64,000 nucleotides of DNA from Escallonia rubra (taxonomy: Eukaryota; Streptophyta; Magnoliopsida; Escalloniales; Escalloniaceae), in NCBI GenBank assembly GCA_033065855.1, contig JAVXUO010003207.1, positions 186,001 through 250,000 on the forward strand, written 5' to 3'. The position numbers and the translations under genes are program-made. Positions 34,401 to 44,989 of the stretch are shown piece after piece. Position 1 is the stretch's first letter; each line of letters begins with the position of its first letter. Below the pieces are notes generated by a model. It was not told the DNA's origin, ran no database searches, and was given only the letters and a program-made list of their open reading frames with translations.

Positions 34401-36329
34401 AAAGACATGCTTGAGTGCAGAATGCATATGCTACTGAGTCTGCTAAAGTCACCACAATCGGAGAAATCTTGTCAGTCTGTATAGTTCTAACGTTCCAAAA
34501 CCAACGGTAGTTCCCTAAGGTTATGTTGCTGATGACATGATAGTCATTATGTTTGCATGGAACGTCCAAAGAAGGCAACAGGAGGAGACAGCTCTACTTT
34601 GGTTGCCTCATGTGGCTGGAATGCTAATACATAAGAAGATGCTTATGGCTAATTGTTTTATGTGTCGTTACAAACCTATCAGTGTAAGAGAGGTCCTAAT
34701 TGGCCGTCGAGGATTCGTTTAACTTGGTTATTTTACAGCAAGATATAGAGGAGGAAATGAGGAGATTGAGAAAGGAATTGAAGCAAACCATGGAGATGTA
34801 CAACTCGGCTTGCAAAGAAACAACAAATGCCAAACAAAAGGTACAATTACAACATCAAGCAATAAAGTTTTATGTCCTCATCAAACATGGAAATAATCTT
34901 CCAATGTTTTACGATGAATCCTAAATAATCGTAAGTGTGTTTCCAGGCAAAAGAGATTGACCTATGGAAGTCAACTGAAGCACGCAGGTTAGAGGAAGCC
35001 AAGCAAGCTGAAGAAGCTGCACTGGCAATGGTGGAGATGGAGAAGCAGAAGTCTAAGGCTGCCATGGAAGCGGCAAAAATGGCGCAGCGTCTAGCAGAAT
35101 TGGAGTTCCAGAAGCGAAGAAATGCGGAAATTAGAGCCAAGCACGAGGCAGAAGGGAAGAAGAAAGCAATGGATGCATTGGCTCGCTCTGATATTCGGTA
35201 TAGAAAATATGCGATTGAAGATATTGAAATTGCGACAAATCATTTCTCCGATTCTGCTAAGATTGGTGAAGGTGGATATGGACCTGTCTATAAGGCCTTT
35301 CTCGATCACACTGCTGTTGCCATTAAGGTTTTGAGGCCGGACATTTCACAAGGGCAAAAGCAATTTCAAAATGAGGTACCCCATACCTCATTTTTCCTTT
35401 GGCGGATACTAGATGCATCGAATATCTTTCAGACTGAAAATCGCAAGATTGTCATTTAGTTCTCTATACCAACATCAGACCTTGCTTTTATCTTTCCAAA
35501 AATCATTTAGATTCAAATTTTGTTCATAATGCAGATTGAGGTACTAAGTTGCATGAGACACCCACACATGGTTCTCCTTGTGGGCGCCTGTCCCGAGTAT
35601 GGATGCCTCGTATACGAGTACATGGAGAACGGCAGCTTAGAGGACCGTCTGTTCCGAAGAAACAACACTCCCACTATCCCATGGAGACTCCGTTTCAAGA
35701 TAGCCGCCGAAATAGCCACAGCTCTTCTCTTCCTTCACCAATCGAAGCCAGAGCCCCTCGTGCATCGTGACCTCAAACCCGCCAACATTCTCTTGGACCA
35801 AAATTATGTGAGCAAGATTGCTGACGTTGGCTTAGCCAGGCTCGTTCCACCATCTGTGGCCGATAGTGTAACTCAATACCACATGACAGCAGCAGCCGGG
35901 ACATTTTGTTACATCGACCCTGAGTATCAACAAACGGGGATGCTGGGTACAAAATCGGATGTGTACTCGTTGGGGGTTACGCTGTTGCAGCTCATTACAG
36001 CTAAGCCTGCAATGGGACTAACCCACCAGGTTTCGAAGGCCATCGACAGAGGAACACTGGCAGAGGTGCTTGATCCAACAGTGACTGATTGGCCTGTTGA
36101 CGAGGTCTTATCGTTTGCAAAGTTGTCTTTGCAATGTTGTGAGCTGAGGAGGAAGGACAGACCAGACCTTAGTTCAGTCATATTGCCTGAACTGAATCGA
36201 CTGAGAAATCTTGGGTCTACTGGAGCGAGTCAAAGAGACAACGAGACTTCCTATGGAGTCAGTCCGTATAAAACAATGTCTGAAATGAGATCATCTAGAA
36301 GTGAGGTCAGTTACCAATCTAGCATCTGA
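25414..36329 (+). CDS. USP-domain receptor-like cytoplasmic kinase (RLCK-IX / PUB-like without U-box)
   Basis: Eight exons: 25414-25564, 25955-26058, 26267-26388, 33347-33553, 33755-34118, 34739-34840, 34947-35375 and 35535-36329. All are GT-AG and in phase, giving 757 aa. An N-terminal universal stress protein domain (1-125: AIAIDRDKNSQHAVKWAV, GSIVLGASSRN) is followed by a serine-rich linker with SFDRSSE repeats (about 200-230). A coiled coil (about 317-430, KQAEEAALAM) leads into a protein kinase: glycine loop GEGGYGPV (457-464), VAIK (K477), HRDLKPANILLD (D572). DVG (590-592) stands where DFG is usual, as in this family. The protein ends in SEVSYQSSI with no U-box, unlike the PUB32-35/51-54 ubiquitin ligases. 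Intron 3 is 7 kb because a nest of mobile elements entered it; without them it would be about 0.5 kb. Substrates are unknown. Confidence 0.93.
26554..27221 (-). repeat. Left LTR of the retroelement
   Basis: A 668-bp direct repeat partner of 32315-32975. If the element runs on the minus strand, this is its 3' LTR. The 5-bp flank on its left is CCTTA. Confidence 0.85.
28011..29106. repeat. Tandem array, mostly 169-bp units, each with hairpins
   Basis: Unit starts, marked by GGAGATAGTGTC, fall at 28011, 28110, 28279, 28448, 28617, 28765, 28896 and 29065. Four spacings are exactly 169 bp, the others 99, 148 and 131. Each unit holds two kinds of hairpin. One is GGTAG...CTACC around ATCCCGGAGGAG (sometimes twice per unit). 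The other is GATAG...CTATC around TCCCGGAGGCAT. The array is GC-rich in an AT-rich region and lies inside the LTR retroelement. Long frames run through it in several phases, but 169 is not a multiple of three, so these are by-products and not a repeat protein. Confidence 0.85.
29211..29430. repeat. Tandem 85-bp units, about two and a half copies
   Basis: Units begin with AGAGCC[T/G]GGGG at 29211, 29296 and 29381, exactly 85 bp apart. They share CGACTGTATCAG and ACACGATAGTGTGACAG. Sequence to about 29750 continues as a degenerate GC-rich repeat with GGGCG and GGCGACGG motifs. It is part of the same retroelement interior. Confidence 0.75.
29956..31406. mobile_element. Outer hAT element carrying a promoter-like segment
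   Basis: It begins TAGGGATGGCAA and ends ATTGCCATTCCTA (reverse complement TAGGAATGGCAAT). It is flanked by the perfect 8-bp repeat GCAACATT (29948-29955 and 31407-31414). It sits inside the LTR retroelement and is itself split by the hAT copy at 29968-30659. Its own length is about 750 bp. GC-rich subterminal regions (CCCGACCCG, GGGGCGGG) flank an interior at about 30850-31200. There TTTATAAATATT is followed by AAACCCTAG and a CT-rich stretch, the usual look of a plant promoter and 5' UTR, perhaps captured from a host gene. No transposase is encoded. Confidence 0.85.
29968..30659. mobile_element. Inner hAT MITE (GGCCCGG-rich), inserted in the outer element's terminal repeat
   Basis: This 692-bp element begins TAGAGATGTCAAAAGGGTCG and ends GGCCCTTTAACACCTCTA. 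It has a perfect 8-bp target duplication, GATGGCAA (29960-29967 and 30660-30667). The target lies within the first 12 bp of the outer hAT element, so this insertion split that element's terminal inverted repeat. GGCCCGG motifs crowd both ends and the middle is AT-rich. Relatives lie at 50286-51713 and 63604. Confidence 0.88.
32048..32187. repeat. Irregular cluster of TGAACAGT motifs
   Basis: About nine copies of GAACAGT (usually TGAACAGTA) lie within 140 bp at irregular spacing. The cluster lies in the retroelement interior close to its presumed 5' LTR, in leader position. Confidence 0.7.
32315..32975 (-). repeat. Right LTR of the retroelement
   Basis: A 661-bp direct repeat partner of 26554-27221. 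On the inferred minus orientation it is the 5' LTR. The 5-bp flank on its right is TCTTA. Confidence 0.85.
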
Positions 36330-37610
36330 ACTCCAATTTATCGTCTAATAGTAGGAAATTGATCAAAGGGCTATATGGTTGGTGTCAAACTAATTCAAAC
36401 TTAGTATTTGAGGTATCGGTTAATATAAGTTTCTTGGTGGAAAACCTCCTCTGACATAGATGTTCAGAGCTTTCTATACACTTCATATGCAAGTGACAGA
36501 AACTGTGAATTTGTGCATGTGTGAGAAAATTTTGGCAACTGTTGAGCATAGAGATCTTTATCTTCCTTGTAGGCACCATAATATAACACACACACACGCA
36601 CGCACGCACGCTGTGAGAGAAAGGGAGAGAGAGTTGGTTTCATGGATGCATGCAGATTTGCTAGCTTTTACCTGTGGTTTGGATACTTTCACCACGGAAA
36701 ACCAGGTTGAGAATAAGCTCATTTTCAATCGAAATTTAAGCAGGAAGCAAGGAGAAGCAATACTGACACTCCACTGGGTATTCAATACAGATCAGTCTTT
36801 GATGTTGGCAGCAACTCGAGTCCGACACTGGAACATCTTCTTGAAGACTAGTTCCACAGAGGAAGCGCGGAACTCGTTCTACACGGATTGAAACATGTTG
36901 AATAGCTCCAAAGAGGAAGTATTGCGAGGGTTTTCAGTTTGGCATAGTTGATGTAGCTGATGCTCAGTTCACAAAGCTGAACTTGAAAGACCTTTATAGT
37001 ATACGTGACTGAATTCTGTACACTTCGATTTTATCATAAACTATTCCAATTTAGTCGGGAATCTAGATTATGTTCCTGAAAGTACCTGGCTTTTCCCAGC
37101 GCATGGAAATACCATATCAGAATCCAGTTTCAAACAAGCGGAGGGTGAGAAAATAAAGTCCGATCATTTTAATCTATGGCAGTTTGGTATAGTCCTAATC
37201 AATTTATCCTGAAAACACTCATATTGCTTACTCCATGTATTTATCCTGTAAAGAATGTAAAAATACGTCGTAAATTCTGCTCCTTCCATGATGAAATTGC
37301 AGGAGCAATGCACTATGACCAAATCTTAATCCAACAAGATTGATCAACGTTTTCACTGGTCTATGATGCATACATCATAGCTCATAAGCCGAAGGAAATG
37401 TGGCGTTCCAGCTTCCTTGAGTTCGTGTTTCAGTGACTGCTATTGAGTTTGCTCGGGGGAGCTTATACTCATCCATCAGTATCAGGGACACCTACTTAAA
37501 GGCTGTCCATCATGTCACGGAGCACCTTTACATAAAACTGCTCCGCAGGGTCAACACCAGCAAAGAATGAGATCCATAGGAAACATCCTCCCAAGTCAGC
37601 ATGAACAGTT
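36330..37610. other. Convergent 3' ends of the kinase and methyltransferase genes
   Basis: No independent gene seen. It must hold the kinase 3' UTR (+) and the methyltransferase 3' UTR (-). A short (CA)n/(CACG)n/(GA)n run lies at about 36589-36632. An open frame at 37496-37678 (-) is the methyltransferase last exon read on in another frame. Confidence 0.55.
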
Positions 37611-40600
37611 TCAAAGCTGCCTGAAAATGGCACGTATCCAACGCCTAATAGCAGAAGAAGTGTTAGATCCGTGCTCAAACTAGGGAAAAAAAATGTAGAG
37701 ACTGTATGCTCCTATTCAGATTTTAGAGAATTAGTAACACATGGACACCTCATTAAGCTGAAATTTATCTTCTTCGTCAGATCAGGCAAGAACGGGGAAG
37801 CCAGTTTCTCTTAGTGGAGGCTATATTCCCATACTACTCTCTAACATATTACTTTTGGATACGTATTTAGTTCAGCAAAATGGCACCTAGCCCAACTGAG
37901 AAAGAAAGTAAACTACATCACGGTTTAAAAGTGTCAGAATTTTCTCTATATTTCCTAACGTTCAAAGACTTTATGCATTATTAGAACTCTCTTTTCCAGA
38001 ACTCCCAAGTTCAGGTGAAAAACATACTGGAGTTTGATTCAACCTGGGCTCTACTTATGAGGATCATTGGGATCTATCCATTAAAAATACGATCAAGTTC
38101 TTTCCTCTGAAGTTCGTTCTTTACATTAGAAAACCTTCTTTTATATAAAATCCCGACCATCAGGGGTCATAAACATGTCAACTTGGAAAATATGATAACA
38201 AAAACACATTATATGATCGTAACTACTCCCCTCAAATCTATAATCTGCAATTCTCAGTCTCAGTAAGTATATCAAGAGCTACTATGATGTTCAATGGTGA
38301 ACAAAACAGGTTTGAAGCAAAAAATAATACTTAGTCATGGTTAATACCGTTGCATTGTTATCTTTCGAGAACGATTTTCAACTTCTCTGCAGTAGACATT
38401 GACATCCACAACGCTGAACCCAGCTTGCAGGAACAGAGTTGACAGGAAATCTTCCGAGAAATAAAATGAGGACTGTAGTACAATAACTAGAAGCTGTTAA
38501 TTACGGCTATAGAAGTCAAGTCGCTCGATGATAGAATGGTTCCAATCCAGTCTCCAAGTAATTACTTTTCTTTTGACATTCATAATGTACAGAATACTTA
38601 CAGTGCCATCTCCTCGATAATAGAAGTTCTCGCTAATTATCTGATTTCTATTATGAAGCTTTACCTGAGATTTTACACATAGGATTAGAGCGCAAGAACC
38701 AGACTTGATAGAAAACAGGCATTGCAAGCTGTGTTTTGCTGTCCATTTGTATATAACTATAGCACTTTTGTATAGTAACTGGTAAGCTACATATACAGTG
38801 TGTATAAGATAAACACAGTCTCTAAAAAAGCAACATAATAATGTGCTCCACAGCGAGAAGTAAAGAACTACCTTTCTAAAAACCTAATATAACACAGTAC
38901 TTAAACTTTAAGACGTGCAATATAAGTATGTATTTGCTTGATCTCACATATTCAATCATCCACGTGATCAGGGAAAAAGTAATACGTCTGCGATGACTTG
39001 ATCGTGAGGTTGGCAACAGGTCATTCATCCCACATAACAGTTATAAAACCACCATCTTGGTGGTAAGGAACCATAATAAAACATAGACAAGGTAGTGAAA
39101 TGAGAGTGCCTGTGGGTCAATCGCAAGTACACACATGGCTCTAGGGAACAAAGATATGGACCAGAAATCCGATTACTCACTTGAGAAAAATCTTCAACTG
39201 CATAATCTCGAAAAAGAACAGAACCCTTTGGCTGCATATCAAAATTTTTGTCATACAACTCTGTAGTAGAACAGTGCTCAGAAAGGAAAAAAGCAAACTC
39301 AATTATCTCAACCAGTAACGAGCTACCTTTAGTACTTTCTTAAGCTTCTGTATCACCAAGGGCATATTATTTGGAGAAACTGCAGACAACGTAAAAATCT
39401 GCTTAAAATATTAGGTGTTTATAACGAGGATACTTCCTTGAATAAGGAGATAAGGACAATTCCACAAATGACAGAGACAAATGCATAAAAATAAGCTATG
39501 GACACAAATAACCAGTAAATACAGGAAAAGATTATTCACGTACACGGCCAAAACTTACCAATGTAATAGTATCTACAGAATAAGGTGTAACATGGTCACA
39601 GAGATCGTCTTCTGTAATATCACAGACGAATACATTTATCCGCTCTTCGTCGAAATTTGTATGTGACTGCATCCAGTAAAACAGTAAAAGTGTAAGCTTG
39701 GCGTTCCTCCTACCTGACCCACCCACCCAAGCTACGAGCAACACATACTCATGCAAGGCCATATGTGCCAATAATTTGACATTTCACAATCCAAACAACA
39801 AATGATATACTGATGATTACATAATGCATGAACCAATACTAAATAAGTACAGTCCCACTTAACATATTACAAATAGCTGGGAGATTGCTTAAATCTCTGA
39901 TCTTTCTGACAGATTTAATGGCTGAAGAGAGTATGTCTGGTAACTAAAAGAATTTAACATAAAATCTAGGAACAGTATTGTACCAAACTTATGAATACTC
40001 TTGCCAGATGATTTGTGGTGTAACTGATTGACATCCACTCCTCTAAGCTAAAAAACTCAGTCACGCGCACAAAAAAATCACCTACGTTATTAGGAGCATC
40101 GGTCAGATTACATATAACCGATTAACGGGATAAATGCATAAGAAGAAAGTAAATCTGGTTTGACAATACTAGGTTAAGCCATCCATGAGATGGCCATGCT
40201 TTTCTAAAGAAAGATGGTAGGGTGACAATGGTACTTCAGGGGGCATAACATTAAAATGTCCCTGAAATTGACATCAATGTTAAAGTAGCATGCAACCAAA
40301 CGATTGCTAACAAGGCTCTAGATTATCAATTACATTGTACATATGTAGTACTATGCATCCAACAGTAGTTACAATAATACGCACATAACTCTATTATACT
40401 CCTGCATTGGATGAGTATTGTTACAGTAACAAGCGTAAGTTCAAGCAACGTCATATAGGTGCACAGGGTGAAAAATGTGAATCCCATATGCATGCACAAG
40501 CAAAATGAATAGTTTCATCCTACATAAAGAGACTCCATAATCTAATTCCGCCTTACTTTAATACCTTATTCCCTGTTTCCCTTTGCAGAGAAACAAAGAG

Positions 40601-43189
40601 ACAGCAACTTCAGCATATTTTTAATGCGTTAGAAGGTGACAAACCTTAACAAGACTTATTGCGTGGGGTGAAAAATCACAAGCGTGAATAAATAACTTAG
40701 GATGTGCAGCAATGAGTGGAAAGATGGTATTCCCAGCTCCGCAACCAACCTGTCACAAAGTTTATACAAGGAATTATTCTATGGTTGCAAGAGCACTAAA
40801 ATGGATCGTACTAAACTGAAACTGAAAGTTTTGGGGGGGAGGGGGGGTGTCTGATAAAATGGCTCGCTGATACTTGCTTTAGGGCAGTGAGTAGCAGTAG
40901 CTAACCTCTAAAACGATCTTTCCATTCAGGGACACTGGATCTTCATCTGAGAAGTACTGTCCCCATTCCTTTTCCAAATAGTGTCGATCCTTGAAGAACT
41001 GTAAGAAAACATTAGGGATAATATCACCTATGTCCCTGAGGTTTAGGGGTAATTACACGCGAGGACACTAAGTTTTAAAATGTAACACTTATGTCCATTG
41101 ACAAACGGAACCCTAAAAATTCTAACGGTTTTAACGAAAAGACTGTATTGCCCCTAAGTTGGAATCTTATTTTTTTGCAATGCCATTACTTCAAATTAGG
41201 GTTTCTGGGTTTCCAATGCTATAACTTCATATTAGGATTTCAAACCCTTAATTTGACTTCAGATTAGGGTTTTCAATGTCATTAAGGGTTCATTTTGACT
41301 TCAAATTAGGTTCAAAACCCTAACACTTCTTCACCACCACCACGCCGCCGCCGGTTGGCTTCAACGAACGAGGTGGGTTTCCAAGCTTTGCAACCTTGAA
41401 CCAGCTTCAAGAACTGGGCCAACAGTATCTGCAAATGACAAGATTCCTTTCGTCTCAGTTCACTTTGATGTGGGTGTGACAATATGTCACGGTGGGTTTC
41501 GACAATGATGGTCACTGAGGAAGACATGGCGGCGATGGGTTTCGACGCCGGCAGGAGATTGGTCGCGGTGGCTTGGGGTGGCGTTGGCTTGGAGGGAGAT
41601 TGGACGGGCAGCGGGTTGGGGGGAGGGGGTGGAGGCGGCAGGGAGAAGAAGAGAGGGACAGTGGCAGTGGGATGGAGGGGGCGGCTGCGGCGAGGAGAAG
41701 AGGGGGAGGTGGCGGCGGCGAGGAGAAGAGAGACATGATTGTTAAGGGGGCCAGCGATGGGGTGAAGAGGGAGGTGCCGACGTCGGCGCCGGCGTGGGGA
41801 AGAGGGACGGGGTTGGGCTGCCGGCAGCGTGGGGTGAGGGAGTGGGCGGTGAGATTTCAGATCTGGGGAGAGAGAAACCCTAATTTGAAAATTAGGGTTT
41901 TGAATTAGGGTTGGATTTTGAAACCTTAATTTGAAAATTAGGGTTTGATATACTGTACAAGGGCAGTATTGTCATTTTTAAAATACGTAATGATGAAAAT
42001 TATACTTTTTGAACGGAACCCTGACGGATGAATACGAATGATACATTTGAAAAAGGTTTTGGTCACGTATGTTACATTTTGAAACTTAGTGTCCTTGACT
42101 GTAATTACCCCCTAACCTCAGGGACATAGGTGTAATTAGCCCAAAACATTATTTCACTCACAAGCAATAGACATATATTACTGAAACCGGGTGAATAACA
42201 ATAACCACACTTACAGTGCACCTGCACCGCATATCACCACCAGGGCTAAATTGACGCTGAGAATACCCCTGCTAAACTCTACTCCCTCGTTTTAAAGTTT
42301 ACGTCCTTTTATTATTTCATATTAGTTCAATAAAAAAATTTGCATACATATAAATCGGAAATCAGACTCAATCACTCCCTTTGTTACTTAAGTTTTGTAG
42401 CCTTAGACATTTTGCCAATTTCTAGGATAAAATTCAAGCATCTACTCATTGAACTGAATCCAAATGACTACAGATCAAAAGGGAATTGTTTGATGAGTCA
42501 AACTAGGGTTCTAATTCAATTCTAGAAACAGCAAAAAGTCAAAGGGACAATAATTATGAACCCAAGGGGGATAACAATTGAAAGATAAAGGAGCATACTT
42601 TGATGACGAGTAATGTCAATGCACCTGTTCAAATTTTCTCCGGAGAACTCGCTAAACAACTGAAGAAACTCAGATCCTGGAAGAGAGGTGCACTGAACTT
42701 AAGTAGCGCTAATAGTAGCATAACACTCTTGCATTTCATAACTTTCTTGTAATCAGCCTTTCACGGATTCCTAGGTTAGAGTATGAACATCTTAACATTG
42801 TATTAAATCAAATAGCAATTACAGATCAAATAAGTATCGTTTAACGAGTCAAGACAAGCTACAATAAAAACAACAATTAAAGTCAACGTTTACGCACAAA
42901 GACGGAGTATTTAATGAAAAAGAGCAAAGTAGCGTGTATTCCATAATAAAAAGAGATTAGGTAAACGTTGAAACGAAGTTAGCACCTTGTTCTGATGGCG
43001 GCCGTAAAAATTGTTCCAAAACTTGACGGAGCTGCTGCTGTGTCGCTCCTCGCCGTAATCCTGTAACGCCATATTCCGACGGACGGTCAACGGTGGAGAG
43101 GAATACTGCCGGCGGACTGCCATGATTGAGCCCGCAACCGAAGGCAGGCGAAACGAAACAAAGGGGATTGAAATGGCCGGAACGCGCAT
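37611..43189 (-). CDS. METTL2/6/8-type tRNA N3-methylcytidine methyltransferase
   Basis: Nine exons: 42986-43189, 40906-40998, 40645-40749, 39559-39666, 39327-39398, 39181-39231, 38602-38664, 38348-38472 and 37611-37644. All are GT-AG and in phase, giving 284 aa, the usual length. Key stretches: KFWNNFYGRHQNKFFKDRHY, LEKEWGQYFS, SAM motif I VLEVGCGAGNTIFPLIAAHP (about 97-116), ACDFSPHAISLVK, LFRDYAVEDFSQ, ISENFYYRGDGTSSFYFSED, EVENRSRKITMQRRWIRAIF. This is the family that makes m3C at position 32 of some tRNAs. The N-terminal 40 residues (MRVPAISIPFVSFRLPS...) are basic and serine-rich, so a mitochondrial or plastid transit peptide is plausible, with internal Mets at 23 and 40 as alternative starts. 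Intron 1 contains a Mutator-like element that ends 16 bp before exon 2. Confidence 0.92.
41015..42142. mobile_element. Mutator-like element with long TIRs and GC-rich cargo
   Basis: The element is 1,128 bp with terminal inverted repeats of about 75 bp. The left end starts GGGATAATATCACCTATGTC. The right end, reverse-complemented, starts GGGCTAATTACACCTATGTC; both then share CCTGAGGTT and GGACACTAAGTTT. A perfect 9-bp target duplication, AAAACATTA (41006-41014 and 42143-42151), fits Mutator. The interior has AAATTAGGGTTT repeats around a strongly G-rich core (about 41490-41870) unlike its surroundings, as in Pack-MULEs with captured gene pieces. The frames in the core show no family I recognise and no transposase. 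It lies in intron 1 of the methyltransferase gene. Confidence 0.85.
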
Positions 43190-44989
43190 CCCTCCAATAC
43201 TGTTGAAACCGTGCTGCAGTATGCTTTGTTCAGCTTCTGTTGATCCACGGATGGGACCAACAGAGTATGTGGTGTAAGGACGGAGTCCTTGCTATTGCTA
43301 ATTTGTCCGGTCCGCCTAAAGCAGCTGGTGAATTAGAACCCAAACCCGCCCCCTGGTGGCCCGAAATTCACTTGGCTTCGCCAAAAGGCCTCATCTTTGT
43401 CCACCGCCCTTCTCCCGGAGACTTACGGCGACGTTCCCTCGCTTACTTGGAATGCGAGATTAGCTTAATCGGCGTAATTTGACCTCCGGGCAGCAATTCA
43501 ACCAGTCACTGTGCTCTAGTCGGTCCTTCAACCATGGATGGATGAACCTAGTGCCTACTCAAATGACATCATTATACATTTATTTATACAGCATGAATTT
43601 TTTCGGCTCCAAAGTTCCCTTTTTTTTTTTTTGGGTTCGTAACAATAAAAATATATGCATGTGGAAAAATAAAAAAATTACAAAGAGTCTAGTTACATCA
43701 AGCATGTAAAGGGTAGAAAAAAAAACACACACGTACACCAATGACATTTCTATTTGTTAGGCACTAAAACATGAAAAAAAATCACGAACATGAGACACCG
43801 ATAGAAGCCAACAAATAAGTGAGTTTTTTCTTATCCCATTCAACAAGTCAATGGCACTAACCTAAAAGCAAAGTCAAACAATCAAAAGATAGCAAAGATC
43901 ATCAGTGTGAAGTCCAACAAGTAAAACATTTCCTTGAAAAGAAGAAACATGTCCGTGCCAAGGCAGTAACCGAGGCCACCACGACCTTGCCCACTTGTCA
44001 CCTCGCATCACCGCCATTGCCTGCAGAGTTGGAAATCCCAACCACTGTCAGACCACACTACCGCCGCCGAGCATCGGCAGACATTCAGCAACCAGAAATG
44101 TCGCCAACAGAGGAAACAATATGAGAGAGAAAAAAAACCTAAATCATCGAACTCGTACTCATTCTCTAACTAGCGGTACCACCACGCCAACACCCAGACT
44201 GAGTATCAATACACCATCACCTCAGGCTGCTGCTCAGCCCGCCAAGCCCTAGACTGACCTCCCAACACACCTTCACAAACCAGGCTTCACGGCCCATCAA
44301 AACAATCTACCCTCAACCTCAAGCCATAGGTCCGGTGTCTTAGGATCTCATCCACAATGAGGCCCAAAAAAAATTAAACGCACATACAAACATTAAGCAC
44401 GTCAAGAGCAATCCATGCACTACCATGCCACCATACACCAACCGCCAGTGGTGACGGAGGACGAAAGAGATAGGATATTTTTAGAGATAAGGGTTTTCTC
44501 GTAAAGAAAAAGGAGAGAAGGTGTATAAAAATCCTTCACCTTCTCCTTAAAACCAGCCTATCTCTTCCATCATCCATCACCACCGCCAGTTTCCTTCGGT
44601 GTGTGGTGGCGCGATAGTGTAGGGATTGTTCTTGATTTGTTCAATGTTGTTGTGTGTGCGATTTATTTTGTTTGGGCCTTTTTGTGAATGGGTCTTGAGA
44701 TGTCGAATCTATTGCCTAAGGTTCGAGCATGGATTGATGTGATAGGTTGCAGTGTGTATGCTAGTGTGCTGGGGAGGTCGGTCTTGGTTTGGTGGGCCAA
44801 GCAGCTGGTTGCTGCTGGGAAGGGATGGTGGCTTGTTGTTGAGCCCGGGTGTGTGGGCATGGTGGTGTCGTTGGTTGGAGAAGGTGCGTGAGCATGTGAT
44901 TAAGGATTTTTTCTCTATTATGGTTGCTAAAAAGCTTTATCACGGCTAGTTGATAAAGAGAATGTTTAATGACAAATTTATCCATTGTA
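43190..44989. other. Intergenic region upstream of the methyltransferase gene
   Basis: No gene recognised. A frame at 43240-43482 (+) is open but matches nothing I know. The segment at about 43920-44450 is rich in CCACC/CCGCC and looks like old repeat sequence. At about 44511-44549 a hairpin pairs AGGAGAGAAGGTG with CACCTTCTCCTT around a TATAAAAA loop. Confidence 0.45.

Noticed and set aside
38348-38472. Methyltransferase ending early in ...MQRY
   Set aside because: Reading through gives a premature stop, but a donor at CAACG/GTATTA joined to 37644 restores the family ending RRWIRAIF, so the spliced form is preferred.
41484-41908. Gly-rich frames within the Mutator-like element
   Set aside because: Low complexity and open in several frames at once; kept only as possible captured cargo, not as a gene.
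43240-43482. 80-aa frame divergent from the methyltransferase gene
   Set aside because: It looks partly protein-like, but no family recognised, no splice partners seen, and it overlaps the likely promoter.
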